DNA of 64,000 nucleotides from UBA1941 sp046329575 (lineage in GTDB: Bacteria; Bacteroidota; Bacteroidia; Chitinophagales; LD1): contig JAXLUJ010000003.1 in the NCBI GenBank assembly GCA_046329575.1, positions 124,001 through 188,000 of the forward strand. The letters run 5' to 3'. The notes beneath the pieces were generated by a model. It did no database searches. It saw only the letters and a program-made list of their open reading frames with translations, and was not told where the DNA came from. Every line of letters starts with the position of its first letter. The first letter of the stretch is position 1. Positions 1-8,812 of the stretch are shown in pieces. The translations under genes were made by a program, and so were the position numbers.

Positions 1-258
1 CTTCGCCTTCGCACCCACGCCTTCGGCGTGGCCTTGCCGCCCGCTGGCGCCACGCCTGGCGGTAGTCATCACCGCCAAACGTAGCGTGAGTGGGCGAAAG
101 GGCGCGAGCTTTAGCGAGCGGTGGGAGCGAGGAACGAGCGACCACGGGAGGCGAAGCCGTACCCCGTTAGCACACGACCCGAACACCGCATCAGTTGCGG
201 GTTTGCGCAATCACAAACCTTTGCCTGCGGGGTGAGGGGCACGCCAAAAAATCCGGAA
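1..258 (+). repeat. GC-rich dispersed repeat, copy A (cut by window start)
   Basis: This gene-free stretch belongs to the same family as 35765-36105, 39540-39720 and 61446-61605. All copies share TTCGCCTYCGCAC, a short hairpin, CCTTGCCGCCCGCTG and a GCCTGGCGGT-like segment; copies A and B also share a tail around CGAGGAACGAGCGA. In this copy the hairpin is CCACGCC / GGCGTGG with a TTC loop (15-31). The short open frame at 121-315 lies in the repeat and is not believed to be a gene. Confidence 0.75.
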
Positions 259-261
259 CCT

Positions 262-774
262 TCATACCGGCAACGGCGTATCTTTCCGGTATTTGCGAAT
301 GGCCAACACCATTAGTGCAAGCGTAATCAGGCCAATAGTAGCACGCAGATATAGCTTATGCTGAAAATGGTAGTAAGTAAGGGCAATATACACGCCTATC
401 AATAACACTAAAAACAACTTTAGAATGTCAGAAAGCTGTTTTTCCTTTTTTGTAAAAAAACGAACCGTATATACCCCAATTAAAAAGAAAGCGGCCATTA
501 TTAGTAGAAAGATGGCGCCGGGCCAATGTAACAAGCGGAATAAACTTCCTATCAGAAACAAAAACAAAGCAGTTATCAGTCCACCAAAATAACCAGTCTT
601 ATAAGTAGAGCCATTCCACAATAAAAAAATAATGGAAAGACTTTCGGCCAAAAGCAGCATTTGTTGCACCGTGGAATGGGCCAGTACTGGATAAGGCGAC
701 CAGCTAGCGGCAAATGCGAACAAACTAATTACCCATAGAACTCCAATAAGAATAACAAATAGCTTTTTGTTCAT
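262..774 (-). CDS. Hypothetical multi-pass membrane protein
   Basis: A 170-residue protein of unknown function made almost entirely of hydrophobic segments (about five to six helices) with a short basic C-terminus. The segment around residues 80-110 (GSLFRLLHWPGA then a hydrophobic run) resembles the membrane part of GldL-like proteins, where small residues precede LHWPGA, but this similarity is short and should not be read as a function. It starts 37 bases after the stop of the DUF4126 gene upstream on the same strand, so the two are probably co-transcribed. Confidence 0.75.
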   Translation of the reverse strand: MNKKLFVILIGVLWVISLFAFAASWSPYPVLAHSTVQQMLLLAESLSIIFLLWNGSTYKTGYFGGLITALFLFLIGSLFRLLHWPGAIFLLIMAAFFLIGVYTVRFFTKKEKQLSDILKLFLVLLIGVYIALTYYHFQHKLYLRATIGLITLALMVLAIRKYRKDTPLPV

Positions 775-811
775 CGGTTAAATCGGAATTATTTATGAAT
801 GGTAGTAGTGC

Positions 812-1411
812 TCATGCCCGGTGTGGTTTGTCTTTTCTTTTCTTGGAAAGGAAAAATTTATTGAGCGCCAGAATGATGAGTATCAGCAATACCGAAATAA
901 TTACCGCCATGAGTACCGGTGCAATTAAGGCCAACAGGGAGCCTCCAATGGAAGCTACGTTCTCGGCCGTGGCTACGATAGGATTAGCCGTGGCAGCCGT
1001 GGTTTTTGCTGAGCCAATGCGCAATAGCGCCGTTCCTGCCTGTATTACACCCGCGCTGGCGCCACCCACCATCAAACCCAGTATCCATTGCCACATCGGG
1101 TCAATTCCTACCAGTGTAGAAGCGCTCACCACCGTGCCGGCCACCACTGCCGAAGGTGTGGCAATGAGGTCGAGAAAATGATCTACCACGGGAATGTAGT
1201 AGGCCGCAATTTCGGCAACAGATGCAGTAGCAAAACAGATCAGCGCCGGCCAGGAGCTTAACCAGTTCAGATTAGCAGCTTGCGGCAGCCAGCCCATTTT
1301 GCCCGCAATTGCCGCCACCAGTAATGGCGTAAAAACTCTGAAACCGCAACAGGCACTGAGACCTAAGCCTGCCGCAAGGCCCAGAAAAATATCGGGGGAA
1401 AAGGCATTCAT
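812..1411 (-). CDS. DUF4126 family membrane protein
   Basis: A 199-residue integral membrane protein that fits DUF4126. It has an N-terminal LGLAAGLGLSACCGFR stretch, Gly/Ala-rich helices, the typical IPVVDHFLDLIATPSAVVAG segment around residues 75-95 and a basic C-terminal tail. The family has no established function. It is the first gene of a probable two-gene minus-strand unit with 262-774. The start at 1411 is the first ATG before the family's N-terminal motif. Sure of the family, unsure of any role. Confidence 0.85.
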   Translation of the reverse strand: MNAFSPDIFLGLAAGLGLSACCGFRVFTPLLVAAIAGKMGWLPQAANLNWLSSWPALICFATASVAEIAAYYIPVVDHFLDLIATPSAVVAGTVVSASTLVGIDPMWQWILGLMVGGASAGVIQAGTALLRIGSAKTTAATANPIVATAENVASIGGSLLALIAPVLMAVIISVLLILIILALNKFFLSKKRKDKPHRA

Positions 1412-1434
1412 CGAACAAAGATAGCGAATGCGGA

Positions 1435-1730
1435 TTGGATGGTGGGTGTAGTGGGTGTGGTGAGTGTGGTGGGTGTGGTGGGTGTGGTGGGTGTAGTGGG
1501 TGTAGTGGGTGTGGTGAGTGTGGTGAGTGTGGTGGCTATAAACTCATGGCTCGCAGCTTGCGTCTTGTGTCTTGTATCTTGTTTCTTGCGTCTTGCGTCT
1601 TGCGTCTGAAAAGTGCATCCGTGTATCGGTGTGCTGGGTGTGTCGGCTATAAACTCACGGCTCGCAACTCGCAACTCGCAGCTCGCAGCTTGCGTCTTGC
1701 CTCTTGTGTCTTGCGTCTTCCGCCTTAATG
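1435..1730. repeat. GTGGTGGGT minisatellite and GTCTTGC-type satellite
   Basis: From about 1438 to 1533 a 9-bp unit close to GTGGTGGGT is repeated in tandem about ten times with single-base variants. From 1555 to 1725 a second satellite follows with units such as TCTTGTG and TCTTGCG. GGCTATAAACTCA is repeated at 1533 and 1647, each followed by GGCTCGCA. The open frames here (Thr-Pro or Gly-Cys repeats) are translation artefacts. The same 9-bp satellite recurs at 36110-36150 and the second satellite, inverted, at 48125-48180. Confidence 0.85.
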
Positions 1731-1777
1731 GGGCGAAATTTGCACGATGAACTGCGCTTCCCGGCCACGCATAAAAA

Positions 1778-1855
1778 CGTTCACCCGAAAATTTTATCCG
1801 TTCAAATAAGCGGTTTGTTAATGGAATTAAAACGCATTCCGTTCAACGGAATTTT
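1778..1855 (+). promoter_or_regulatory. Possible operator region shared with 15823-15918
   Basis: The 15-mer CGTTCACCCGAAAAT (1778-1792) and the 11-mer AACGGAATTTT (1845-1855) both recur, in the same order, at 15823-15837 and 15908-15918 upstream of the TonB receptor gene. A 17-bp perfect palindrome, ATTCCGTT-C-AACGGAAT, lies at 1836-1852. This looks like a binding site for a common regulator, but no regulator is identified. Confidence 0.4.
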
Positions 1856-1911
1856 GAACGCGTTTAGCGGATATAACCATGTGAACTATAGCGTGAAACT
1901 GATGCAGGCAT

Positions 1912-1919
1912 TACCTTTG
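1912..1919 (+). promoter_or_regulatory. Bacteroidota -7 promoter element
   Basis: TACCTTTG matches the Bacteroidota consensus TAnnTTTG. It lies 27 bases before the ATG at 1946, and an AAGGAG ribosome-binding site sits between them. No clear -33 TTG is seen at the expected distance. Confidence 0.5.
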
Positions 1920-1945
1920 CACTTAATAAGAAAAAGGAGAGTGTT

Positions 1946-2422
1946 ATGAAAAAAGGGTTTGTACTCGCAGGTTTGGCGCTGCTGTTTTCAGCCGCCGTTC
2001 TGAAGGCCGAATTGCCTTCGGAAGGAAAATTATTGTCAACAACCCAGGAGGTGGTAAATCTGATGATTAACCATCCCGATATTTTGGTGGTAACGGGTAA
2101 AATTTATGATGCAGAAACGCAAAAACCAATAACGGATGCGCGCATCAATTTCAACAAGTTTGGCGACGAACTCCTGAAAGCTGCAATTGATAAGGATGGT
2201 AATTACGCATTAGCTATTCAGAAAAAAGAAATTGGTGATCCGATCTCTATTATCTTCAAAGTAGAAGGCTATCGCAAATACACCGCTTACAACATCAAAA
2301 AATCTGCTGCCGTGGTAGATTTGGATTTGAAATTACAGCCCGATTTTTCGAAAGAAAACAGCTCGGCCGTAAAATACGTTCTGAACGATGACCCGTTCAA
2401 TACGCTGGTGATCAAATTCTAA
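1946..2422 (+). CDS. Secreted protein with carboxypeptidase-regulatory-like domain
   Basis: A 158-residue protein with a signal peptide (MKKGFVLAGLALLFSAAVLKA) followed by one beta-sandwich of the carboxypeptidase-regulatory-like type: VTGKIYDAETQKPITDARI, then DKDGNYAL, then a VEGYRKYTA strand. Such domains are common at the N-terminus of TonB receptors and in surface proteins; here the domain stands alone. The start is supported by an AAGGAG site. The upstream region shares two sequence motifs with the region upstream of the TonB receptor at 15974. The ligand and role are unknown. Confidence 0.8.
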   Translation: MKKGFVLAGLALLFSAAVLKAELPSEGKLLSTTQEVVNLMINHPDILVVTGKIYDAETQKPITDARINFNKFGDELLKAAIDKDGNYALAIQKKEIGDPISIIFKVEGYRKYTAYNIKKSAAVVDLDLKLQPDFSKENSSAVKYVLNDDPFNTLVIKF

Positions 2423-2442
2423 AACTTTTCATTTAGGGTTAG

Positions 2443-2480
2443 AAAGAAAGGTTCGTCCAAAAGGCGAGCCTTTTCTTTTT
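2443..2480 (+). terminator. Probable Rho-independent terminator
   Basis: AAGAAAGG-TTCG and CGAGCCTTTTCTT form an imperfect stem followed by a T-rich run, 20 bases after the stop of the secreted-protein gene. Confidence 0.55.
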
Positions 2481-2539
2481 GGTGAAAGATGAAAGTGGAG
2501 CGATGAAAGTGATAGCCGAAAAGTGAAAAATTGAAGGGG

Positions 2540-2899
2540 TTAATGCTCTTTGCTTTTTAGCGTCTTTATTGAACTAACTAACATTCTGACCAGTTCGTCA
2601 TTTTCATTCAGCAACACTTGAAATTGGGAATTAGAAATATAACCTGAACCACAAAGAAGTTCCAACCAGTATAGCGTTTCGTTGGCCTCCTTTAGGGCCA
2701 CACTCAATTTGTGTATAAAGTCTGATTTGGATTCGGCATGTTCAGCTTCGCGAATCATAGCGCCTATAGAAGTGCCGCTTCGAAGTATTTGTGTAGAAAT
2801 AACAGGCGCACTCTTCGATTCTGATAAGGAACGCGCTAAACTTACAATATGAAGAGCAAATTGAAATGACTTTTGCTTTAGTATTGATTTCTGCGACAT
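2540..2899 (-). CDS. Four helix bundle protein (S23 / 23S rRNA intervening-sequence type)
   Basis: A 119-residue protein that fits the four-helix-bundle family named after proteins encoded in 23S rRNA intervening sequences. It has KSFQFALHIVSLAR at the N-terminus, the conserved RSGTSIGAMIREAEHAESKSDFIHK motif around residues 41-65, and ALKEANETLYWLELL. The function of the family is unknown. The gene is free-standing and not inside an rRNA gene, as is usual in Bacteroidota. The start codon at 2899 has little sequence upstream to choose between alternatives. Confidence 0.85.
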   Translation of the reverse strand: MSQKSILKQKSFQFALHIVSLARSLSESKSAPVISTQILRSGTSIGAMIREAEHAESKSDFIHKLSVALKEANETLYWLELLCGSGYISNSQFQVLLNENDELVRMLVSSIKTLKSKEH

Positions 2900-2975
2900 A
2901 TATTTAGGATGAATGGCAAAAGTAGCAGCCCATGTGTTTATTTAATCGCTCTAAATCATTTTTCAGAAATTTTAG

Positions 2976-3031
2976 GTCCCTCTCATCTCTCATCTCTCAT
3001 CTCTCATCTCATATCTCTCATCTCTTTTTCT
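2976..3031. repeat. TCTCATC microsatellite
   Basis: A run of TCTCATC / CTCTCAT units in tandem just before the NeuB-like gene. It lies in the likely promoter or leader region of that gene, so copy-number change could alter expression. Confidence 0.7.
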
Positions 3032-3059
3032 TATTTTCACCGCCTCATAAAACTCACGC

Positions 3060-3893
3060 ATGCGCAATCTGAAAGACTATGGCATCATCGCTAAAAATCC
3101 TACTTACGTTATTGCCGAAATCGGCCTCAATCATGGCGGCGACCTTCAGGTAGCCAAAAAAATGATCGACGCAGCCCTTAGCGCCGGCGCCGATGCCGTG
3201 AAGTTTCAAACCTACAAAACCGAAAAACGCACCTTCCCGGGTTCACCCATCTTCGACATTCTGAAAAAATGCGAACTACCTTTCGAAGCGTTTAAAGAAT
3301 TGAAAGACTATGCCCACGCTCGTGGCGGACAGTTTTTCTCTACTCCTTTCGACGATGAAAGCGTGGATTATCTCGAATCCATTAATTGCGATCTTTATAA
3401 AGTAGCCTCCTTTGATGTAACTAACATTCCGTTTTTGCGCAAAGTGGCCCAAACCGGAAAACCGGTAATCCTGTCGGTAGGTATGAGCGATGTAAACGAA
3501 ATTCGCACCGCCTACATTACCCTTCGCGAAAACACACGCAATATTGCGTTGCTGCATTGCATTTCCGCCTATCCTACAAAAGAAGAAGATGCCAATTTGG
3601 GCGCCATCGGATCACTGATGAAAGAATTCGATTGTTTGATTGGCCAAAGCGACCACACTGCAGGCATTCAAGTGCCTTTATATGCTGTAGCCGCCGGGGC
3701 ACGCATCATCGAAAAACACTTCAAAATGGATGAGCAAAAAGAAGTGGTAGATAATCCGGTTTCCATTACCACCAGCCAAATGAAAAAGATGGTGGAAGAA
3801 ATTCGCCATATCGAAAAAATATTCGGCGATGGTATGGTACAATCTACAGCCGCACAAAAAGGCACTGAGGTGTTCCGCAGAAAACACGCGTAA
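3060..3893 (+). CDS. N-acetylneuraminate/nonulosonate synthase family protein (NeuB barrel, no SAF domain)
   Basis: NeuB-type enzymes condense phosphoenolpyruvate with a hexosamine to make sialic, pseudaminic or legionaminic acids. The whole TIM barrel is present: YVIAEIGLNHGGD at residues 14-26, GADAVKFQTYKTE, FFSTPFDDESVDYLE, KVASFDVTNIPFL, ILSVGMS, LLHCISAYPT, GQSDHT and IIEKHF. The family usually has about 340-350 residues, with a C-terminal SAF (antifreeze-like) domain that closes the active site. Here the protein stops at FRRKHA (residue 277), just where SAF should begin, and no SAF coding sequence follows. The WecD-like gene starts five bases later. It may be a barrel-only variant with altered substrate or a degraded synthase. 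Confidence 0.8.
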   Translation: MRNLKDYGIIAKNPTYVIAEIGLNHGGDLQVAKKMIDAALSAGADAVKFQTYKTEKRTFPGSPIFDILKKCELPFEAFKELKDYAHARGGQFFSTPFDDESVDYLESINCDLYKVASFDVTNIPFLRKVAQTGKPVILSVGMSDVNEIRTAYITLRENTRNIALLHCISAYPTKEEDANLGAIGSLMKEFDCLIGQSDHTAGIQVPLYAVAAGARIIEKHFKMDEQKEVVDNPVSITTSQMKKMVEEIRHIEKIFGDGMVQSTAAQKGTEVFRRKHA

Positions 3894-3898
3894 GCGGT

Positions 3899-4978
3899 AT
3901 GAAAAAACTGTTCGTTCAACAGGATGGTCGCACCGATGACTACGCCCGGGAACTCCGCGTAGCCTACGAACAATGCGTGGCCGATAAAGAAATTACTGCC
4001 GCCACCACTGCTGAACTCACCTTCGAAAATCTAAGCCGCGAAAAACCAGATGTGGTCATTTCGAACGGACTGCTTCCCGAACAGCATTTTATGCTGAAAG
4101 GTCTCGGAATTGTGAGTATTGTTTTCGACGAAAAAGCAGCATTTCAATCGCTGGCCGATATTGTGATCGATTATAAGGCTAACGACCGTACCGGCAACTT
4201 CGGCACTACGCAATTCTCACTTTACGACAATCCGAATTTCAACTTTACCGAAATCGCCAATCTGGTAAAATTGCTTCCCTGGGATTCTAATTTTTTCGGA
4301 ATGGCCGTAGGCTATGTGAGTTCGCGGAATCTCACTGAAAATATCTACAACAAGGTAAATGGTTTTGTAAAGCAACACCACATCCGTTTGCTCGAATATT
4401 TGTGCAATTGCCACGACCGCGAAAGTGTGAAAGTGGCCGAACAACACCGGTTTCAGTTCACCGATATTCGCCTTACCTTCGATTGCAACACCTCACCACA
4501 ACCTACGCCACAACTTCCGGAAGGATTTACTTTAGGATTGGCAGAAAAGAAACACATCCACGCGCTGAAACGCTGCGGGTCGGGATTGTACAAGGACAGT
4601 CGCTATTATTTCGATGGAAATTTTGAAGAATCGAAGCTCAACGATTTTTATGAAGGCTGGGTGGAAAAGGCTGTTTTAGGCACTTTCGACCATTTATGCT
4701 ATACCATTTTCGATAAAGGCGAACCCGTTGGCTTTTGTACCATTCGCAACAGCCTGGGTCATACCGCTATCATTGGCCTGGTTGGTTTTGCACCCGAATA
4801 TCAAGGCATGGGGCTGGGCAAAAAACTGCTGCAGTTTGTAATTGGCGAATGCCATAAAGCCGGGCAGCAAAAGATATTCGTGGTAACTCAGGGCCGTAAC
4901 TATGGCGCACAGCGGCTTTACCAAAGTACAGGATTCCGCACCTTCAGTACGGAATTGTGGTACCATAAATGGTATTGA
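3899..4978 (+). CDS. GNAT acetyltransferase, WecD-like, with PseG-like N-terminal segment
   Basis: A 359-residue protein. The C-terminal half (about 215-359) is a GNAT fold with VGFAPEYQGMGLGKKLLQF as the acetyl-CoA loop and a GAQRLYQSTGFR ending. The middle has LPWDSNFFGMAVGYV (about 125-140), typical of the dTDP-fucosamine acetyltransferase WecD/RffC. The first 110 residues (DVVISNGLLPE, SIVFDEKA, ADIVIDYKAN) loosely resemble PseG-type UDP-sugar hydrolases; this part is inference. It starts five bases after the NeuB-like gene, so the two probably form an operon for making or acetylating a surface sugar. No CMP-sugar synthetase or glycosyltransferase is adjacent. Confidence 0.7.
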   Translation: MKKLFVQQDGRTDDYARELRVAYEQCVADKEITAATTAELTFENLSREKPDVVISNGLLPEQHFMLKGLGIVSIVFDEKAAFQSLADIVIDYKANDRTGNFGTTQFSLYDNPNFNFTEIANLVKLLPWDSNFFGMAVGYVSSRNLTENIYNKVNGFVKQHHIRLLEYLCNCHDRESVKVAEQHRFQFTDIRLTFDCNTSPQPTPQLPEGFTLGLAEKKHIHALKRCGSGLYKDSRYYFDGNFEESKLNDFYEGWVEKAVLGTFDHLCYTIFDKGEPVGFCTIRNSLGHTAIIGLVGFAPEYQGMGLGKKLLQFVIGECHKAGQQKIFVVTQGRNYGAQRLYQSTGFRTFSTELWYHKWY

Positions 4979-4982
4979 AAAA

Positions 4983-6200
4983 TTAAACGAACATCAGCAA
5001 TGGCGCTTCCAGCAATGCTTTGAGCGATTGCAGGAATTTCGCACCCACAGCGCCATCCACTACGCGATGATCGCTGGAAAGCGTCACTTTCATCATGTTT
5101 CCGGGTTTGATCTCGCCATTTTCCACCACAGGCACCTGACGAATACCACCTACCGCAAGTATACAGGCGTTCGGTTCGTTGATGATAGCGGTGAAATCGT
5201 CGATCCCAAACATGCCGAGATTAGATATGGTGAAGGTGCTGCCTTCCATATCGGCAGGAAGCAATTTTTTGTTCTTCGCTTTTTCAGCCCATTGTCTGGC
5301 CTCCGCTCCTATCTCGCTTATCGATTTTTGATCGGCAAATTTGATTACCGGAACTACAAGTCCTTCATCTACAGCCACGGCCATTCCAATATGCACATGA
5401 TTGTAGGTGCGGATGGTATCGCCCAGCCAACTCGAATTCACTCCCGGATTTTCACGAAGCGCTTTGGCCACCGCTTTGATCACCAGATCGTTGAATGAAA
5501 CTTTAGTAGGAAGAATCGCATTCAAATCCGTACGCAATGCCACCGCTTTGTTCATGTTGATATCAACCGTCAAATAAAAATGCGGCAAATTCATTTTCGA
5601 TTGCGAAAGGCGCTTGGCAATGGTTTTGCGCATTTGCGATACTTTCACATCCGTAAACCCTTCTTTGCCCTGAATGGCAGGTGTAGCAACGGTTGTGCCG
5701 GTTCCGGCCTGTTCGATATCGCGCTTCACAATGCGGCCTTCTTCGCCGCTTCCTTTCACTTGTGTTAAATCAATCCCCTTTTCTTTGGCAATACTTTTGG
5801 CCAGTGGCGAAGCCTTGATACGGCTGCCTGAAGCCGATGAGGAAACCATTTCAGCAACAGGCGCACTTTTCACCTCCGCTTCCGGTTTCTTTTCCTCCTG
5901 GGCCGGCTTTTCTGATTGGGGTGCAGCAGGAGCAGCGCTTAATAACGCATCGAAGTTTTCGCCCGGTTTTCCAATAATCGCAATCAAATCGCCAATTTTC
6001 AGGGAATCGCCTTTCTTGGCCGACACATGCAAAACCGTTCCGTTGAAATAAGACTCTAATGGCAACGTAGCCTTATCAGTCTCAATTTCCGCAATGGTAT
6101 CGCCGCTTTTAATGGTATCACCCACTTTTATCGATAGTTCGGCCACAAAACCTTCTTCCATTGTGTCGGTCATACGACCCATTCGAATTGCCTCTGCCAT
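4983..6200 (-). CDS. pdhC: Dihydrolipoamide acetyltransferase, E2 of pyruvate dehydrogenase
   Basis: E2 transfers the acetyl group from lipoyl-lysine to coenzyme A and forms the core of the pyruvate dehydrogenase complex in the cytoplasm. The 405 residues hold one lipoyl domain (1-77; lipoylated Lys43 in ETDKATLPLES), an Ala/Pro/Glu-rich linker (about 87-120), a peripheral-subunit-binding domain (about 123-163, IKASPLAKSIAKEKGID) and the catalytic domain with the HRVVDG motif (His378, Asp382). There is only one lipoyl domain. E1 and E3 genes are not adjacent. A branched-chain or 2-oxoglutarate E2 is less likely because the N-terminal MGRMTDTMEEG is pyruvate-type. Confidence 0.9.
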   Translation of the reverse strand: MAEAIRMGRMTDTMEEGFVAELSIKVGDTIKSGDTIAEIETDKATLPLESYFNGTVLHVSAKKGDSLKIGDLIAIIGKPGENFDALLSAAPAAPQSEKPAQEEKKPEAEVKSAPVAEMVSSSASGSRIKASPLAKSIAKEKGIDLTQVKGSGEEGRIVKRDIEQAGTGTTVATPAIQGKEGFTDVKVSQMRKTIAKRLSQSKMNLPHFYLTVDINMNKAVALRTDLNAILPTKVSFNDLVIKAVAKALRENPGVNSSWLGDTIRTYNHVHIGMAVAVDEGLVVPVIKFADQKSISEIGAEARQWAEKAKNKKLLPADMEGSTFTISNLGMFGIDDFTAIINEPNACILAVGGIRQVPVVENGEIKPGNMMKVTLSSDHRVVDGAVGAKFLQSLKALLEAPLLMFV

Positions 6201-6336
6201 AAAACAAATTTGGTGCGCAAAATAAAACTAATGCGGGATAAGGCAATAGCTGGGCTGCTACCGAAAATCCACTTCCGGCTATAGCGCTCGCGCTTTGCGC
6301 CGTAGTTTTTATATTCGCCACGCTAAAAAAAGACTC

Positions 6337-7740
6337 ATGCCCGTTAAAATTAAATTCGGAACCGACGGATGGCGCGGTATCATAGCTAAAGATTTTACCA
6401 ACGATAACGTTGCCCGCGTGGCCCAGGCTACTGCCCAATGGATTAAAAAGAACAATCCCTCAGGAAGTGTGGTGGTAGGATATGACTGCCGCTTCGGCGG
6501 ATACCTTTTCTGCCAAACTGCAATTAATGTGTTTGTTCAGAACGGCTTGAAAGTGCATTTCGATCAGCATTTTGTTTCAACGCCAATGATTTCGCTGGCA
6601 GCCAATAAACTGAATTGCGATTTGGGCATCATTCTCACGGCTTCGCATAACCCGCCCACTTACAATGGGTATAAACTGAAAGGCCCGCATGGCGGCCCCT
6701 TGCTGGTGCGCTATATCGATGAAATCGAAGCTATGATTCCTGAAGAGCACAGTATAGCGGAACAAACTATCGACGAACTGGTGAAAGAGGGCAAAGTAGC
6801 GCTGGTAGATCTGGAAGAAATGTACTACAACCATGTAGCCGAATATTTCGATCTGGATGCCATTAACGAAGCCGAATTCGTTGTGGGCTATGACGCCATG
6901 TATGGCGCCGGTCAAAGCATTCTTCCGCGAATACTACCGCAGGCCGATTTGATGCACTGCGATTACAATCCGGGCTTTTATGGGCAGGCTCCCGAACCTA
7001 TTGCCAAAAATCTGAAAGAATTTGAGAGCTATATCAAGCAAACCAAACATGTTGATTTTGGATTGTGTACCGATGGCGATGCCGACCGTATCGGCGTTTA
7101 CGACGGAAAAGGAAATTTCATTGATGCGCATCACATCATTCTGATGCTGATTTATGTTTTGAAAGAATTTAAAGGTCTGGATGGAAAAGTGGTGATCGCT
7201 TTTTCGGTTTCCGATAAGGTTAAAAAACTTTGTAAGCATTTCGGTTTAGAATATGAAGTAACGAAGATCGGCTTTAAACACATTTGCGAGAAGATGATTA
7301 CCGAAGATGTGCTGGTGGGCGGCGAAGAAAGCGGCGGCATTGCCGTTAAAGGCAACATTCCCGAACGCGATGGCATTTGGGATGGCTTGGTTTTGATCGA
7401 ATATCTGGCCCTGCAGGGCATTACGGTTGCTGACCTCATTAATGATATTTACGACATCGTAGGTAAATTCGCCTACAACCGTCTGGATCTGCATTTGAAA
7501 GAAGAACAAAAACTTCGGATTGTGGACGCTTGCAAAAACGGGGAGTACAAAGTTTTTGGCGATCTTACCGTAGAACGGGTAGAAGATATAGATGGTTACA
7601 AATACCATTTCGCGAATGAAGAATGCGTAATGATCCGCGCTTCAGGAACTGAGCCGGTGCTGCGCGTTTATGGCGAAGCGGCTACTCCCGAACGTGTGAA
7701 TGAGATCCTGGAAACAGTAAGAAAAGCCCTGGTGGGTTAA
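6337..7740 (+). CDS. Phosphoglucomutase/phosphomannomutase family protein
   Basis: An alpha-D-phosphohexomutase that interconverts hexose 1- and 6-phosphates for polysaccharide precursors. The chosen start (467 residues) gives the usual family N-terminus MPVKIKFGTDGWRG; an ATG 42 bases upstream only adds a non-conserved tail. Visible motifs are the catalytic serine loop TASHNP (Ser103), the metal-binding DGDADR, the sugar-binding GGEESGG and the phosphate-binding RASGTEPVLRVY. It is divergent from pdhC and convergent with the patatin gene, whose stop codon abuts its own. Whether glucose or mannose is preferred cannot be told from sequence. Confidence 0.9.
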   Translation: MPVKIKFGTDGWRGIIAKDFTNDNVARVAQATAQWIKKNNPSGSVVVGYDCRFGGYLFCQTAINVFVQNGLKVHFDQHFVSTPMISLAANKLNCDLGIILTASHNPPTYNGYKLKGPHGGPLLVRYIDEIEAMIPEEHSIAEQTIDELVKEGKVALVDLEEMYYNHVAEYFDLDAINEAEFVVGYDAMYGAGQSILPRILPQADLMHCDYNPGFYGQAPEPIAKNLKEFESYIKQTKHVDFGLCTDGDADRIGVYDGKGNFIDAHHIILMLIYVLKEFKGLDGKVVIAFSVSDKVKKLCKHFGLEYEVTKIGFKHICEKMITEDVLVGGEESGGIAVKGNIPERDGIWDGLVLIEYLALQGITVADLINDIYDIVGKFAYNRLDLHLKEEQKLRIVDACKNGEYKVFGDLTVERVEDIDGYKYHFANEECVMIRASGTEPVLRVYGEAATPERVNEILETVRKALVG

Positions 7741-8775
7741 TCAGAAATACTGAACCACTTTTCTCGCAATTTCTTCCAGCAATCCTTCATTGCGTTCTAC
7801 AAAAGTTTGTCCGTCTTTCAACAAATTGCGGATGTTCTCCTGGCTTACATCATCCATTTCGGTACAAGATAAATTGATGGCGGGCTCCAAACGGTAATAA
7901 TCCTGGCGGTCCTGGGCATCAAGCGTTTCGTACATGCGCCGCAATTGGTAGTCCACGGTTTCTGAATTGCCCGACATGAGCATATCCACTAATGGTTGCA
8001 CCCAACTGATTTTGCCGGCATGTTTATACTCGTTGAATCGGTACGGTTTTTTCACATTGCCCGTTCCGATGGAAACAATGCACATGTTTTTTGCCGAAGG
8101 TGTTTTTTCAATGTTGTCGCCAATCACTTTTCCGAAGTGCATTTTGCGAACTTCAGCATACGCGCACAATGCGGGATTATTAGCATAAATGCCGCCATCG
8201 ATTAAATGATAGCGATATCCACCTGAAATCGATTCGATAGCTGCCGGCTCAAAATAAGTAGGCGCTGCGGAAGTGGCCCGTACCACATCGCGCATATAAA
8301 AATCGTGAATGGCATCCTTCACCGATTGCGAATTGAACAATTTGGCATTCCGTGCCTCCATATCATACGATGTAATCAGGCAGGGCCTAATCAGTTCACT
8401 CAACCGGCAATCGCCAAAAAATTCAGTGAGTTCTTTTTCCAGCCCGCCAGCATCATATTGTTCGTTCACCAAATAGCTCCAATACTTTCTGAAAAAATTG
8501 GGTGGGAAAATCTGATCGCCTTCTTCGGTATAAATCTCCTGAATGGAAGACGCGCTATACTTGGCCGTTCCCATTTCATTTGGCACCAGATAGGCCGAAG
8601 CCATAATACCGCCCGTACTGGTTCCGGCAATGAAATCGAAAAAATCGCCAATGTTTTTCTCGGAACCACTCACTTCCCGCAGCTTCCGTTCCAGCGCCTT
8701 CACAATTTCTCCCGATAAAATTCCCCGGATGCCACCACCGTCGAGCGATAAAATGCACACTTTTTTTTCTGCCAT
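7741..8775 (-). CDS. Patatin-like phospholipase
   Basis: A 344-residue lipid acyl hydrolase with the Ser-Asp dyad of patatins: oxyanion loop DGGGIRG (residues 12-18), nucleophile elbow GTSTGG (Ser53) and DGG (Asp193) followed by IYANNPAL. The YSASSIQEIYTEEGDQIF segment is close to plant patatins and to the CapV class of phospholipases that act in CBASS anti-phage systems. No CD-NTase gene is present nearby, so a CBASS role is not supported by context. It is the last gene of a minus-strand trio with two membrane proteins at 8813-10051. Confidence 0.88.
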   Translation of the reverse strand: MAEKKVCILSLDGGGIRGILSGEIVKALERKLREVSGSEKNIGDFFDFIAGTSTGGIMASAYLVPNEMGTAKYSASSIQEIYTEEGDQIFPPNFFRKYWSYLVNEQYDAGGLEKELTEFFGDCRLSELIRPCLITSYDMEARNAKLFNSQSVKDAIHDFYMRDVVRATSAAPTYFEPAAIESISGGYRYHLIDGGIYANNPALCAYAEVRKMHFGKVIGDNIEKTPSAKNMCIVSIGTGNVKKPYRFNEYKHAGKISWVQPLVDMLMSGNSETVDYQLRRMYETLDAQDRQDYYRLEPAINLSCTEMDDVSQENIRNLLKDGQTFVERNEGLLEEIARKVVQYF

Positions 8776-8812
8776 AACTGTTGTTTTAGTGAAGATTGAG
8801 CCGCTTCATGAG

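Noticed and set aside
795..1181. 128-codon frame on the plus strand
   Set aside because: Lies wholly on the antisense strand of the DUF4126 gene, whose minus frame has family motifs and hydrophobic helices.
1408..1728. Two overlapping open frames, one Thr-Pro-rich and one Gly-Cys-rich
   Set aside because: They are direct translations of the GTGGTGGGT satellite; no start signals or conserved features.
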